In this document: positions 1 through 5,994 of the stretch, one piece after another | How positions within the stretch are numbered: the stretch's first letter is position 1 | How the letters are laid out: each line of letters starts with the position of its first letter | Assembly (NCBI GenBank): GCA_023424275.1 | Contig: JAFAED010000062.1 | Span: forward strand, 1 to 6,288 | Direction: 5' to 3' | Length of the DNA: 6,288 bases | Origin: Pseudomonadota bacterium | GTDB taxonomy: Bacteria; Pseudomonadota; Alphaproteobacteria; Sphingomonadales; Sphingomonadaceae | Program-made: the position numbers and the translations under genes | The notes under the pieces: model-generated | What the model was told of the DNA's origin: nothing | Seen by the model: only the letters and a program-made list of their open reading frames with translations | The model's database searches: none

Positions 1-221
1 AGCGACAGCCGGCCGGCATTGCCGATCGGCTGCAGGAAGAAATCGGACAGACGGTCGAGATAGAGGTTCCAGCTGATACCGGCGACCCACGACATCGGCA
101 TCACCGCCGCGAACAGGAAGGTCAGCGCCGCGGCGCCAATCACCGCCGGCATCGCAGGCCGGAGCACACGCAGCAGCGCGCGCCCGATAGCCTTGCCCGA
201 ATTTTCGCTGCTCTCGTCCAT
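1..221 (-). CDS. Unrecognised membrane protein, N-terminal fragment (cut by window edge)
   Basis: Reading the minus strand from an ATG at 221 gives 73 complete codons that stay open to the window edge, so the gene continues outside. The first ~20 residues are polar (start MDESSENSGK), followed by a hydrophobic stretch at about residues 22-41 (MPAVIGAAALTFLFAAV), typical of a membrane segment, and then a tryptophan- and leucine-containing region (SWNLYLDRLSDFF). I do not recognise a named family. The in-frame stop lies at 258-260, so the only other plausible start is a TTG at 230; neither start has a good Shine-Dalgarno. It follows the glycosyltransferase gene in the same direction with a 56-base gap, so the two are probably co-transcribed and this protein may belong to the same polysaccharide locus. 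That role is inferred from position only. Confidence 0.6.
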   Translation of the reverse strand, partial: MDESSENSGKAIGRALLRVLRPAMPAVIGAAALTFLFAAVMPMSWVAGISWNLYLDRLSDFFLQPIGNAGRLS

Positions 222-277
222 ATCGTCCAAATCCGTGCGGCCCGTCGGGCCCTTCTTTCATCGATCGCCGGCGACCG

Positions 278-1486
278 TCAGGCGGTGGCGCGCAACAATC
301 GCTGGTAAACCGGCTCGTAACGTAAAATGTTTGATGACCAGTTACGATGGTTTTCGACAAAAATACGGGCTGTCCGCCGTCGTTCGGACCAGATCGCCCG
401 ATTTTCGAGCAGCCTGGCAAGCGCGTCGGCGATCGCGGCGGGATCGTCGGGCGCGAACAGCGTGCCCGTTTCGCCATCCTCGATCAGTTCGCGATGCCCG
501 CCGACGTCGGACGCGGCGACGAGCTTGCCCTGCGCCATCGCTTCCAGCGGTTTCAAAGGCGTGACGAGATCGGTCAGCCGCATCTTCTTGCGCGGATAGG
601 CGAGGATGTCGATCAGCGAATAATAGCGCTCGACCTGCTGATGCGGGACGCGGCCGACAAAATGGATATTGGCCGCTGCCGGCGACCCCGCCGCCTGCGC
701 CTTCAGCGCCGCCTCCATCGGCCCGCCGCCGACGAGCAGCAGGCGCGCCTTCGGCTGCGCGGCGACCAGCGCAGGCATCGCCGCGATCAGGTCGTCGATC
801 CCCTCATAGTCGTAAAAGCTGCCGATATAGCCGATCACTGCGTCGTCCGCGGCAAGGCCCAGCGTCTCGGCGAGCGCGTCGTCGCGCGGCGGCGGATCGC
901 CGAACAGGTCGAGGTCGACGCCGTTCGGCGACACGGTGATTTTTTCCGCGTCGATCCCGCGCGCGATCAGGTCGCCGCGCAACCCCTCGCAGATTACCGC
1001 CACGGCATCGGCCGATTTCACGGCATGCGTTTCGAGCTGTTTGGTCAGCCAGTAACGCAGGCTGCCCTCGCGCCCGGTGCCGTTGCCAACCGACGCATCC
1101 TCCCAAAAGGCGCGAATTTCATAGATTACCGGAATGCCGAGCTTCTTGCCCACGCGCAGCGCCGCGAGCCCGTCGAGCACCGGCGAATGCGCGTGCAGCA
1201 CGTCGGGCTTCCATAGCTTCGCCAGCGCCTCGACACGCTTTGCCAGCGCACCGATCTCGCGCCACTCGCGGATCGGCGCGCGCGCGGGCGCGATCGGCGG
1301 GGTGCGATAAAAGGTCAGCCCGTCGACGGTTTCGCCGTCGGGGCCCGGCTCGGGATGCCGCACGCCGGTAACGCCCGCGACCTCCCACCCCTTCGCGACC
1401 TGCGCCTTCATCAGCGCGCGGGTGCGAAAGGTGTAGCCGCTGTGCGCGGGCAGGCTATGATCGAGGACGTGCAATATTCGGGTCAT
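278..1486 (-). CDS. Glycosyltransferase family 4, exosortase A (PEP-CTERM/XrtA) system-associated type
   Basis: This 402-residue protein transfers a sugar from an activated nucleotide donor to a growing glycan on the cytoplasmic face of the inner membrane; donor and acceptor cannot be read from sequence. The N-terminus (ILHVLDHSLPAHSGYTFRTR, residues 4-23) matches from memory the signature of the exosortase A-associated glycosyltransferase family (TIGR04063-like). The fold is GT-B: an N-terminal acceptor domain (about 1-190), a linker with VSPNGVDLDLF (185-195), and a C-terminal donor domain with IGYIGSFYDYEG (218-229), LLLVGGGP (249-256) and TPLKPLEAMAQGK (309-321). Glu315 is the second Glu of the GT4 EX7E motif; the position of the first (307) is Leu. 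There is no signal peptide or clear membrane segment, so it is probably cytosolic or peripheral. Length is normal. The ATG at 1486 fits the conserved start, though the upstream purine stretch (GAAAGA) is a weak ribosome site. It is divergent from the O-ligase gene and leads a minus-strand unit. Confidence 0.93.
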   Translation of the reverse strand: MTRILHVLDHSLPAHSGYTFRTRALMKAQVAKGWEVAGVTGVRHPEPGPDGETVDGLTFYRTPPIAPARAPIREWREIGALAKRVEALAKLWKPDVLHAHSPVLDGLAALRVGKKLGIPVIYEIRAFWEDASVGNGTGREGSLRYWLTKQLETHAVKSADAVAVICEGLRGDLIARGIDAEKITVSPNGVDLDLFGDPPPRDDALAETLGLAADDAVIGYIGSFYDYEGIDDLIAAMPALVAAQPKARLLLVGGGPMEAALKAQAAGSPAAANIHFVGRVPHQQVERYYSLIDILAYPRKKMRLTDLVTPLKPLEAMAQGKLVAASDVGGHRELIEDGETGTLFAPDDPAAIADALARLLENRAIWSERRRTARIFVENHRNWSSNILRYEPVYQRLLRATA

Positions 1487-1552
1487 TATGCTGGTCTTTC
1501 GCAGACAAGGCTTAACGCGGCGTCAACCCCGATAGCGTAGGCAACACCTTAT
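1487..1552. promoter_or_regulatory. Divergent intergenic region, presumed promoters for both polysaccharide units
   Basis: These 66 bases separate the start of the minus-strand glycosyltransferase from the start of the plus-strand small ORF and ligase, so promoters for both directions should lie here or just inside the flanking genes. On the minus strand a TTGACG hexamer (1526 to 1521) resembles a sigma-70 -35 box, but the bases 17 further on (TGCGAA, 1503 to 1498) are a poor -10. On the plus strand TTAACG (1512-1517) has no convincing partner. No sigma-54 element or long inverted repeat is seen. The regulatory role rests on gene layout, not on a clear motif. Confidence 0.4.
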
Positions 1553-1717
1553 ATGGTTGACAATTTTTCCATTGGCCTGACGCACGTCCTGATGGCGATC
1601 GCGTTATGGCGCCTGCTCTATCGCGACGATCTCGACCGCGAGGTCAGCCCGCGCATGCTATGGCAGCAGCGCCGCGATGCCGAGCGCGCCGAACAGGATG
1701 CCCGCCCCGATGCGTGA
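1553..1717 (+). CDS. Small putative membrane protein overlapping the O-ligase start
   Basis: A 54-codon ORF begins at ATG 1553 and ends at TGA 1715-1717. Residues 5-22 (FSIGLTHVLMAIALWRLL) form one hydrophobic segment long enough to reach across or into a membrane. The rest (LYRDDLDREVSPRM, then arginine-, glutamate- and aspartate-rich) is a charged, probably helical tail, and basic residues after the segment suggest a cytoplasmic C-terminus. About 42 of 54 codons end in G or C (my count), matching the bias of neighbouring genes and supporting real translation. Its stop overlaps the ligase start by eight bases (ATGCGTGA, 1710-1717), a usual sign of translational coupling. The ribosome site is weak (TAGG near 1538-1541). 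I recognise no family; it may assist the ligase or be a short leader peptide. It could also be non-functional, with the ligase using its own start. Confidence 0.55.
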   Translation: MVDNFSIGLTHVLMAIALWRLLYRDDLDREVSPRMLWQQRRDAERAEQDARPDA

Positions 1718-3092
1718 CATCGCGTTCGTCGCCTTTCTCTTCGCCTTCATCGGGGTCGGCTTTCGCAAGCCGTTCCTGTTCGTGCTGTGCTTTTGCTACA
1801 TCGACATCGTCGCGCCGCAACGCCTCAGCTATTTCCTGATCAACTCGATCCCGATCTCGCTGATCGTTTTCGGGCTTGCGATCGTCGGCTGGCTCGCGGT
1901 CGACGACAAGCGCGACACACGATGGTCGGGGCGCCAGTTCTTGCTCCTCGCCCTGCTCTTCTATTGCTGGATGACGACGATCCAGGCCGATTTTCCGGTC
2001 GAAGCGGCGGACAAATGGAGCTGGGTGTGGAAGGCGCTCGTCTGGGCGATCTTCCTGCCGCTGACCCTGCGGACAAAGCTGCGCATCGAATCGCTGGTGC
2101 TCATCATGCTGCTCTCGGCGGCGTCGATCGCGATCGCGGGCGGGATCAAGACCGCAGCGGGCGGCGGCGGCTATGGCACGCTGCAACTGCTGCTCAACGA
2201 GAATTTCGGGCTTTACGAAGGGTCGATCATGTCGGCGGTGGGGGTTTCGATCATCCCGCTGATCCTGTGGTATCGCAAGCATGGCACGATCTTCCCGCCC
2301 GACTGGCGCGTGTCGCTTTTCTGTTTCGCGCTGGTCTTTGCCTGCGCGCTGCTGCCGATCGGGACGCAGGCGCGCACGGGGCTGGTGTGCATCGTCGTGC
2401 TCGCGGTCCTGTCGCTCCGCGCGGTCAAGCATCGCTTCCTCTATATCGCCAGCGCCAGCCTGCTCGCGGTCGCAGCGATCCCGTTCCTGCCGCAAAGCTT
2501 TACCGAACGCATGGAAACGATCCGCGATCATAAATCCGACCAGTCGGCCTCAACCCGCGTCGCGGTGTGGGCGTGGACATGGGAATATGCGAAGGAAAAT
2601 CCGTTCGGCGGCGGTTTCGAAGCCTATATCCAGAACCATGTCCGCGTCGAAAAGGCGGCGAGCGCCTATGACCCCAAAGCGCCGCAGAACGCCGAGGCGA
2701 CGGTTTATGAGGAACATTCGCGCGCCTATCATTCGAGCTATTTCGAAATGCTCGGCGAACAGGGTTATCCGGGCCTCGCGATGTGGCTGCTCCTGCACCT
2801 CTCGGGGCTCATCCAGATGGAACGGCTGCGGCATCGCTACCTCAAGACACGGCGCGCCGAGGAACAGTGGATCGCGCCACTCGCGACCGCGCTCCAGAAC
2901 GGCCATGTCACCTATCTGATCGGATCGCTGTTCGTCGACATCGCGTTCCAGCCGTTCATCTATATGATGCTCGCGCTGCAGATGGGGCTTTCGACCTATG
3001 TCCGGCGCCGCGAACGCGAGGCGGGATGGCGTCCGCTGACCGCGCGGCCGGCGCAGGTTCCGGCGCGCCACCCGACACCCAACCCGGGCTGA
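1710..3092 (+). CDS. O-antigen ligase/Wzy-like membrane protein, exosortase A-associated O-glycosylation ligase type
   Basis: This 460-residue protein is rich in hydrophobic segments (roughly ten to twelve) and fits the O-antigen ligase/polymerase (Wzy_C) superfamily. The start MRDIAFVAFLFAF and the region PFLFVLCFCYIDIVAPQRLS (21-40) resemble the exosortase A-associated putative O-glycosylation ligase family (TIGR03097-like). Supporting motifs are GTQARTGLV (218-226), typical of the conserved arginine-containing segment of these ligases, and HSSYFEMLGEQGYPGL (341-356), the usual His...Glu-x-Gly-x-x-Gly feature after a large periplasmic loop (about 262-345). It would join or polymerise lipid-linked glycan on the periplasmic side of the inner membrane. 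I chose ATG 1710 over in-frame ATGs at 1677 and 1698 because family members usually begin MRD and because it overlaps the stop of the small upstream ORF; AGGA at 1695-1698 lies 11 bases upstream. The C-terminal ~30 residues are Arg/Pro-rich and probably cytoplasmic. Confidence 0.9.
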   Translation: MRDIAFVAFLFAFIGVGFRKPFLFVLCFCYIDIVAPQRLSYFLINSIPISLIVFGLAIVGWLAVDDKRDTRWSGRQFLLLALLFYCWMTTIQADFPVEAADKWSWVWKALVWAIFLPLTLRTKLRIESLVLIMLLSAASIAIAGGIKTAAGGGGYGTLQLLLNENFGLYEGSIMSAVGVSIIPLILWYRKHGTIFPPDWRVSLFCFALVFACALLPIGTQARTGLVCIVVLAVLSLRAVKHRFLYIASASLLAVAAIPFLPQSFTERMETIRDHKSDQSASTRVAVWAWTWEYAKENPFGGGFEAYIQNHVRVEKAASAYDPKAPQNAEATVYEEHSRAYHSSYFEMLGEQGYPGLAMWLLLHLSGLIQMERLRHRYLKTRRAEEQWIAPLATALQNGHVTYLIGSLFVDIAFQPFIYMMLALQMGLSTYVRRREREAGWRPLTARPAQVPARHPTPNPG

Positions 3093-3129
3093 GACGGAAC
3101 CATCACGGCCCCCGGGGCGCTATGGACGC

Positions 3130-4140
3130 ATGCCCGCGCCCCGCCTTGTCCATGTCGATGACAGCCTGCCCGGCATCAGCCGCAAGCGTTCGGGTATCGG
3201 CTGGCTTTATCGCGACGCCAAGGGAAAGATCATCCGAGAGCGCGACGAAATCGACCGGCTCAATGCGATCGCGCTGCCCCCGGCCTATGAGGACGCATGG
3301 TTCTGTCCTGCGCCGAACGGTCATATCCTTGCGACCGGGTACGACGCGCGCGGGCGCAAGCAATATCGCTATCACCCCGATTTCCGCATGGCGCGCGACG
3401 CCGACAAATATGATCGCTGCGCCGCCTTCGGCCATGCGCTGCCCTTGCTGCGCGCGCGCCTCGCCGACGACCTGAACCGTCGCACGCTCTGCTCCGAACG
3501 TGTCGTCGCGGCGGTGGTGCGCCTGCTCGACCTTGCCGCGCTCCGGATCGGCAATGAGCAATATGTCGCGGCCAACAACAGCTTCGGCGCGACGACGCTG
3601 CGTCAGCGCCACGCCAAATTGTCGGGCCGGACGCTGCGCCTCAACTATGTTGCAAAGGGCGGCGCGAAGCGCGAGGTGACGATCAGCGACCGCAGCCTGA
3701 CGACGCTCGTCCGCCGGCTTCAGGACCTGCCCGGCCAGAAGCTCTTCCAATATGACGATGGCGACGGCATCTGCGCTGTCGCCTCCGACGATGTGAATGC
3801 CTATATCCGCGAAGCGATGGGCAATGAATTCAGCGCCAAGCATTTCCGGACATGGACTGCAAGCGTCGAATCCTTTGCTTTCCTTTACGATGCGCCCGAA
3901 CCGCCGACGCTGAAGGCGATGCTCGAACATGTCGCCGATCGCCTCGGCAACACGCCTGCGATCGCGCGCAAGGCCTATGTCCATCCCGCGATGCTCGCCG
4001 CGGCGCAGGCGCGCGAAGACTTTGCCGCGACCGCCGGCAAGCTTCCCCGCGCGACGCGCTATCTTTCGCGTTACGAACGCGGATTTTTGACCTATCTGGA
4101 GCAGGCACCCGCGGCCGCGGTGCTGCTTCAATCCGCCTGA
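3130..4140 (+). CDS. DNA topoisomerase IB (bacterial, poxvirus-like)
   Basis: This 336-residue enzyme would relax supercoiled DNA by nicking one strand through a 3'-phosphotyrosyl link, without ATP. All expected catalytic residues of bacterial TopIB are visible: Arg139 in LRIGNEQY (138-145), Lys176 in NYVAKGGAKREV (172-183), Arg240 in KHFRTWTAS (237-245), Asn274 in LGNTPAIARK (272-281), and the nucleophile Tyr283 in KAYVHP (281-286). The spacing agrees closely with the well-studied Deinococcus radiodurans enzyme (nine residues between Asn and Tyr). The N-terminal domain contains GIGWLYRDAKGK (22-33) and DARGRKQYRYHPDF (72-85), also typical. Length is normal and no key residue is missing. The ATG at 3130 has no clear Shine-Dalgarno; an out-of-frame ATG at 3122 precedes it. 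It begins 37 bases after the ligase stop and ends 31 bases before the channel gene, so it may be read through from upstream, but function gives no obvious link to the polysaccharide genes. Confidence 0.95.
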   Translation: MPAPRLVHVDDSLPGISRKRSGIGWLYRDAKGKIIRERDEIDRLNAIALPPAYEDAWFCPAPNGHILATGYDARGRKQYRYHPDFRMARDADKYDRCAAFGHALPLLRARLADDLNRRTLCSERVVAAVVRLLDLAALRIGNEQYVAANNSFGATTLRQRHAKLSGRTLRLNYVAKGGAKREVTISDRSLTTLVRRLQDLPGQKLFQYDDGDGICAVASDDVNAYIREAMGNEFSAKHFRTWTASVESFAFLYDAPEPPTLKAMLEHVADRLGNTPAIARKAYVHPAMLAAAQAREDFAATAGKLPRATRYLSRYERGFLTYLEQAPAAAVLLQSA

Positions 4141-4149
4141 TCCGACGCA

Positions 4150-4171
4150 CAAAGGACCCCCAAAGGACCCT
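4150..4171 (+). repeat. 11-base tandem duplication carrying two ribosome-binding cores
   Basis: The unit CAAAGGACCCC (4150-4160) is followed directly by CAAAGGACCCT (4161-4171), identical except for the last base, and the channel ATG comes next. Each copy holds AAAGGA, a good Shine-Dalgarno core. The AGGA of the near copy ends 4 bases before the ATG, rather close, and that of the far copy ends 15 bases before it, rather far. Translation of the channel probably uses one of them. The duplication looks like replication slippage. Confidence 0.7.
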
Positions 4172-5377
4172 ATGACTTTCTCCCTGCTCGCCGCCGCGAC
4201 CACCGCCGCCTCCAAAGCCGCGCCCGCAAAGGCTGCCGCGACCAACCCGCTCGACGACCTCCAGCGCTATTGGGATCTCAGCATCGCGTGGGTGAACAGC
4301 CACTGGCTACAGATCGGCATCGCGATCGGCGCGGGGCTGCTCATCTATTTCGTCCTGTCGATGGTCCGCACCTTCGCGCTCAAGCATGCGCAGTCGGCCG
4401 AAGGCGAGATGACGTTGACCCACATCGCGGGGCGCGTGATCCACAAGACCAAGTCGACCGTGCTCGCGATCATCGCGATCCGCATGGTCGCGGGCTATGC
4501 GCAGCCGCCCGCGGTGATCATGCAGATCATCCAGTTCGTCTTTACCGTCGCGGTCGTGCTGCAGGTCGCGATCTGGGTGCGCGAGATCGTGCTCGGGCTG
4601 ATCCAGCGCCGCGCCGCAGAGGGCAATAACGAGACGCTCAGCAACGCGATGGGCATCATCCGCCTGCTGATCAGCGTTGCGCTGTTCGCGATCGCGACGA
4701 TCGTCATCCTCGACAATATGGGGGTCAATGTCACCGGCCTGATCGCCGGTCTCGGCATCGGCGGCATCGCGATCGGCCTCGCCGCGCAGGGCATATTCTC
4801 CGACCTCTTCGCGTCGCTGTCGATCATCTTCGACCGCCCGTTCCGCGTCGGCGAGACCATCAAATACGACACCAGCACCGCGACCGTCGAGCGCATCGGA
4901 TTGAAGAGCACGCGGCTGCGTTCGGTCAACGGCGAGTTGCTCGTCATCTCGAACACCAACCTGCTCGCCAAGGAGATCACCAATTTCGCGCATCTCCACC
5001 GCCGCCGCGTCACCTTCACGATCGGCGTCATCTACCAGACCACGCCCGAAATGCTGCGCGACCTGCCCGCGCTGCTCGAGGAACAGGTGACCGCCGCAGG
5101 CCATGAATTCATCCGCTCGAGCTTCCTGACCTTCGGCCCGTCCAGCCTCGATTTCGAACTGCTGTTCGACGTCTTCACCGACCAATTCGAAGAGGTCGTC
5201 GCCGCGCGCACCGACGTCGGCATCCGGCTGTTCGAGGCGCTGGCAAAGGCGGGGTACGAGTTTGCCTATCCGACGCAGACGACCTTTACCGCAGCGCCCG
5301 ACGGGACGATGATCCTGCCCTATGCCGAGTCTCCGAAGCCCAGGGCGGCGGCGGCGAAGGCGGCAAAGCCCGGCTGA
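4172..5377 (+). CDS. MscS-family mechanosensitive ion channel
   Basis: This 401-residue inner-membrane protein belongs to the small-conductance mechanosensitive channel family, which opens under membrane tension and releases solutes after osmotic downshock. Hydrophobic segments lie at about 46-65, 95-109, 113-134 and 160-181, followed by the pore-lining helix with the Gly/Ala pattern GLIAGLGIGGIAIGLAAQG (189-207) and then LSIIFDRPFRVGETI (216-230), the hallmark entry into the beta domain. The beta domain (about 217-275) contains GLKSTRLRSVNGELLVISN (243-261), and a mixed alpha/beta C-terminal domain follows (about 278-370). It has more membrane segments than E. coli MscS (three), so it is a longer family member rather than an orthologue. 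The first ~25 residues and the last ~16 are Ala/Lys-rich and low in complexity. It starts 31 bases after the topoisomerase stop and is probably co-transcribed with it. Ion preference and threshold cannot be told. Confidence 0.95.
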   Translation: MTFSLLAAATTAASKAAPAKAAATNPLDDLQRYWDLSIAWVNSHWLQIGIAIGAGLLIYFVLSMVRTFALKHAQSAEGEMTLTHIAGRVIHKTKSTVLAIIAIRMVAGYAQPPAVIMQIIQFVFTVAVVLQVAIWVREIVLGLIQRRAAEGNNETLSNAMGIIRLLISVALFAIATIVILDNMGVNVTGLIAGLGIGGIAIGLAAQGIFSDLFASLSIIFDRPFRVGETIKYDTSTATVERIGLKSTRLRSVNGELLVISNTNLLAKEITNFAHLHRRRVTFTIGVIYQTTPEMLRDLPALLEEQVTAAGHEFIRSSFLTFGPSSLDFELLFDVFTDQFEEVVAARTDVGIRLFEALAKAGYEFAYPTQTTFTAAPDGTMILPYAESPKPRAAAAKAAKPG

Positions 5378-5398
5378 CGCTACGGCGCCGCGGCCGGG

Positions 5399-5433
5399 GG
5401 CCTTGGCTCTTGTGCAACGCGGCAAGAGAGGCC
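5399..5433 (+). terminator. Interrupted hairpin after the channel gene, possible terminator
   Basis: GGCCT (5399-5403) pairs with AGGCC (5429-5433), and CTCTTG (5407-5412) pairs with CAAGAG (5423-5428). This gives 11 base pairs with a three-base bulge (TGG) in the left arm and a 10-base loop. It begins 21 bases after the channel stop, where transcription would be expected to end. There is no T-run after it, so it is not a standard intrinsic terminator; it could stabilise the 3' end of the mRNA or act with Rho. It also overlaps the candidate promoter of the next gene. Confidence 0.4.
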
Positions 5434-5439
5434 TAGAAC
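5410..5439 (+). promoter_or_regulatory. Candidate sigma-70-type promoter for the MaoC-like gene
   Basis: TTGTGC (5410-5415) and TAGAAC (5434-5439) are separated by 18 bases and match the -35 and -10 consensus at three and four of six positions. Shifting the second box one base gives CTAGAA with a 17-base spacer. Transcription would begin near 5446, leaving a leader of about 25 bases that contains the ribosome site. The match is modest and found by eye. Confidence 0.3.
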
Positions 5440-5458
5440 GCGCCCCGAACCAGCTTTT

Positions 5459-5464
5459 GAGGGG
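5459..5464 (+). promoter_or_regulatory. Ribosome binding site that decides the MaoC-like start
   Basis: GAGGGG sits directly against the ATG at 5465 but six bases before the ATG at 5471. Only the second spacing is suitable for initiation, so the gene starts at 5471 and the protein begins MATITPQ. Confidence 0.65.
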
Positions 5465-5470
5465 ATGACC

Positions 5471-5929
5471 ATGGCTACCATCACGCCGCAGGAATTGCAG
5501 ACCAAGGTCGGCGAACATCTCGGCACGTCCGATTGGGTGCTCGTCGATCAGGAGATGATCAACAAGTTCGCCGACGCGACCGGCGACCATCAATTCATCC
5601 ATATCGATGAGGAAAAGGCCAAGCTGACGCCCTTCGGCGGCACCATCGCGCACGGCTTCCTCACCCTGTCGCTGATGCCGATGCTCGGCGCGAGCACCGA
5701 CGGCCCGAAGGTCGGCGGCGTCAAGATGGGCGTCAACTACGGCTGCAACAAGGTCCGCTTCCTGTCGCCCGTCCGCTCGGGCAAGCGCGTCCGCAGCCAT
5801 GTGAAGCTGCTCGAACTCGAAGAAAAGCGCCCGGGCCAGTGGCAGCAGACCAACGAAGTGACCGTCGAGATCGAGGGCGAGGAAAAGCCCGCCCTGATCG
5901 CCGAATGGATCAGCCAGTTCTTCGTCTAA
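5471..5929 (+). CDS. MaoC/NodN-like hot-dog fold dehydratase (enoyl-CoA hydratase 2 type)
   Basis: This 152-residue protein fits the MaoC-like family of single hot-dog-domain hydratases, which add water to trans-2-enoyl-CoA to give (R)-3-hydroxyacyl-CoA. The active-site segment FADATGDHQFIHIDEEKAK (33-51) contains the expected Asp39 and His44, the dyad of hydratase 2 enzymes, and is followed by PFGGTIAHGFLTLSLMP (54-70), the conserved Gly-containing helix of the fold. Its length and the sequence around the motif resemble the NodN/Rv0130-like subgroup. There is no signal peptide, so it should be cytosolic, probably a dimer. The downstream thiolase, 65 bases away in the same direction, supports a role in acyl-CoA or fatty-acid metabolism. 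Chain-length preference cannot be told from sequence. An in-frame ATG two codons upstream is less likely as the start because of the ribosome-site spacing. Confidence 0.92.
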   Translation: MATITPQELQTKVGEHLGTSDWVLVDQEMINKFADATGDHQFIHIDEEKAKLTPFGGTIAHGFLTLSLMPMLGASTDGPKVGGVKMGVNYGCNKVRFLSPVRSGKRVRSHVKLLELEEKRPGQWQQTNEVTVEIEGEEKPALIAEWISQFFV

Positions 5930-5937
5930 AGCATAGC

Positions 5938-5965
5938 TTGGCCGGCTGACCTCCCCCGTTAAGAT
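5938..5965 (+). promoter_or_regulatory. Candidate promoter for the thiolase gene
   Basis: TTGGCC (5938-5943) and TAAGAT (5960-5965), 16 bases apart, match the sigma-70 boxes at three and four of six positions. They lie in the 65-base gap between the MaoC-like gene and the thiolase, where no terminator-like hairpin is seen, so read-through from upstream is equally possible. Confidence 0.25.
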
Positions 5966-5980
5966 AACCGGAACCAACGA

Positions 5981-5986
5981 AAAGGA
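5981..5986 (+). promoter_or_regulatory. Ribosome binding site of the thiolase gene
   Basis: AAAGGA ends eight bases before the ATG at 5995, a standard spacing, and is the clearest single Shine-Dalgarno in the window. Confidence 0.7.
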
Positions 5987-5994
5987 CTCAAAAC

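Noticed and set aside
239..251. Small inverted repeat GGCCC-GTC-GGGCC between the two minus-strand genes
   Set aside because: Only five pairs and no T-run in the direction of transcription; such GC palindromes are common by chance at this base composition.
1557..1562. Perfect TTGACA -35 hexamer on the plus strand
   Set aside because: It lies inside the small ORF, and the bases 16-18 positions downstream (around ACGCAC) do not resemble a -10 box.
1644..2531. 295-codon minus-strand open frame opposite the ligase
   Set aside because: Same shadow effect: charged, low-complexity translation, antisense to a membrane protein with clear family motifs.
3111..3118. CCCCGGGG palindrome between the ligase and topoisomerase genes
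   Set aside because: Too short to form a hairpin with an adequate loop and not followed by a T-run, so it is not supported as a terminator.
3122..3124. ATG just upstream of the topoisomerase start
   Set aside because: It is out of frame with the topoisomerase, and the frame it opens shows no recognisable protein.
3103..4245. 380-codon minus-strand open frame opposite the topoisomerase
   Set aside because: The plus strand encodes a topoisomerase with all catalytic residues; the antisense translation shows no domain.
4307..5977. Very long open frame (556 codons) on the minus strand across the channel and MaoC-like genes
   Set aside because: It is antisense to two well-supported genes and its translation is Arg/Asp/His/Gln-rich without any recognisable domain, which is what the complement of GC-biased codons produces.
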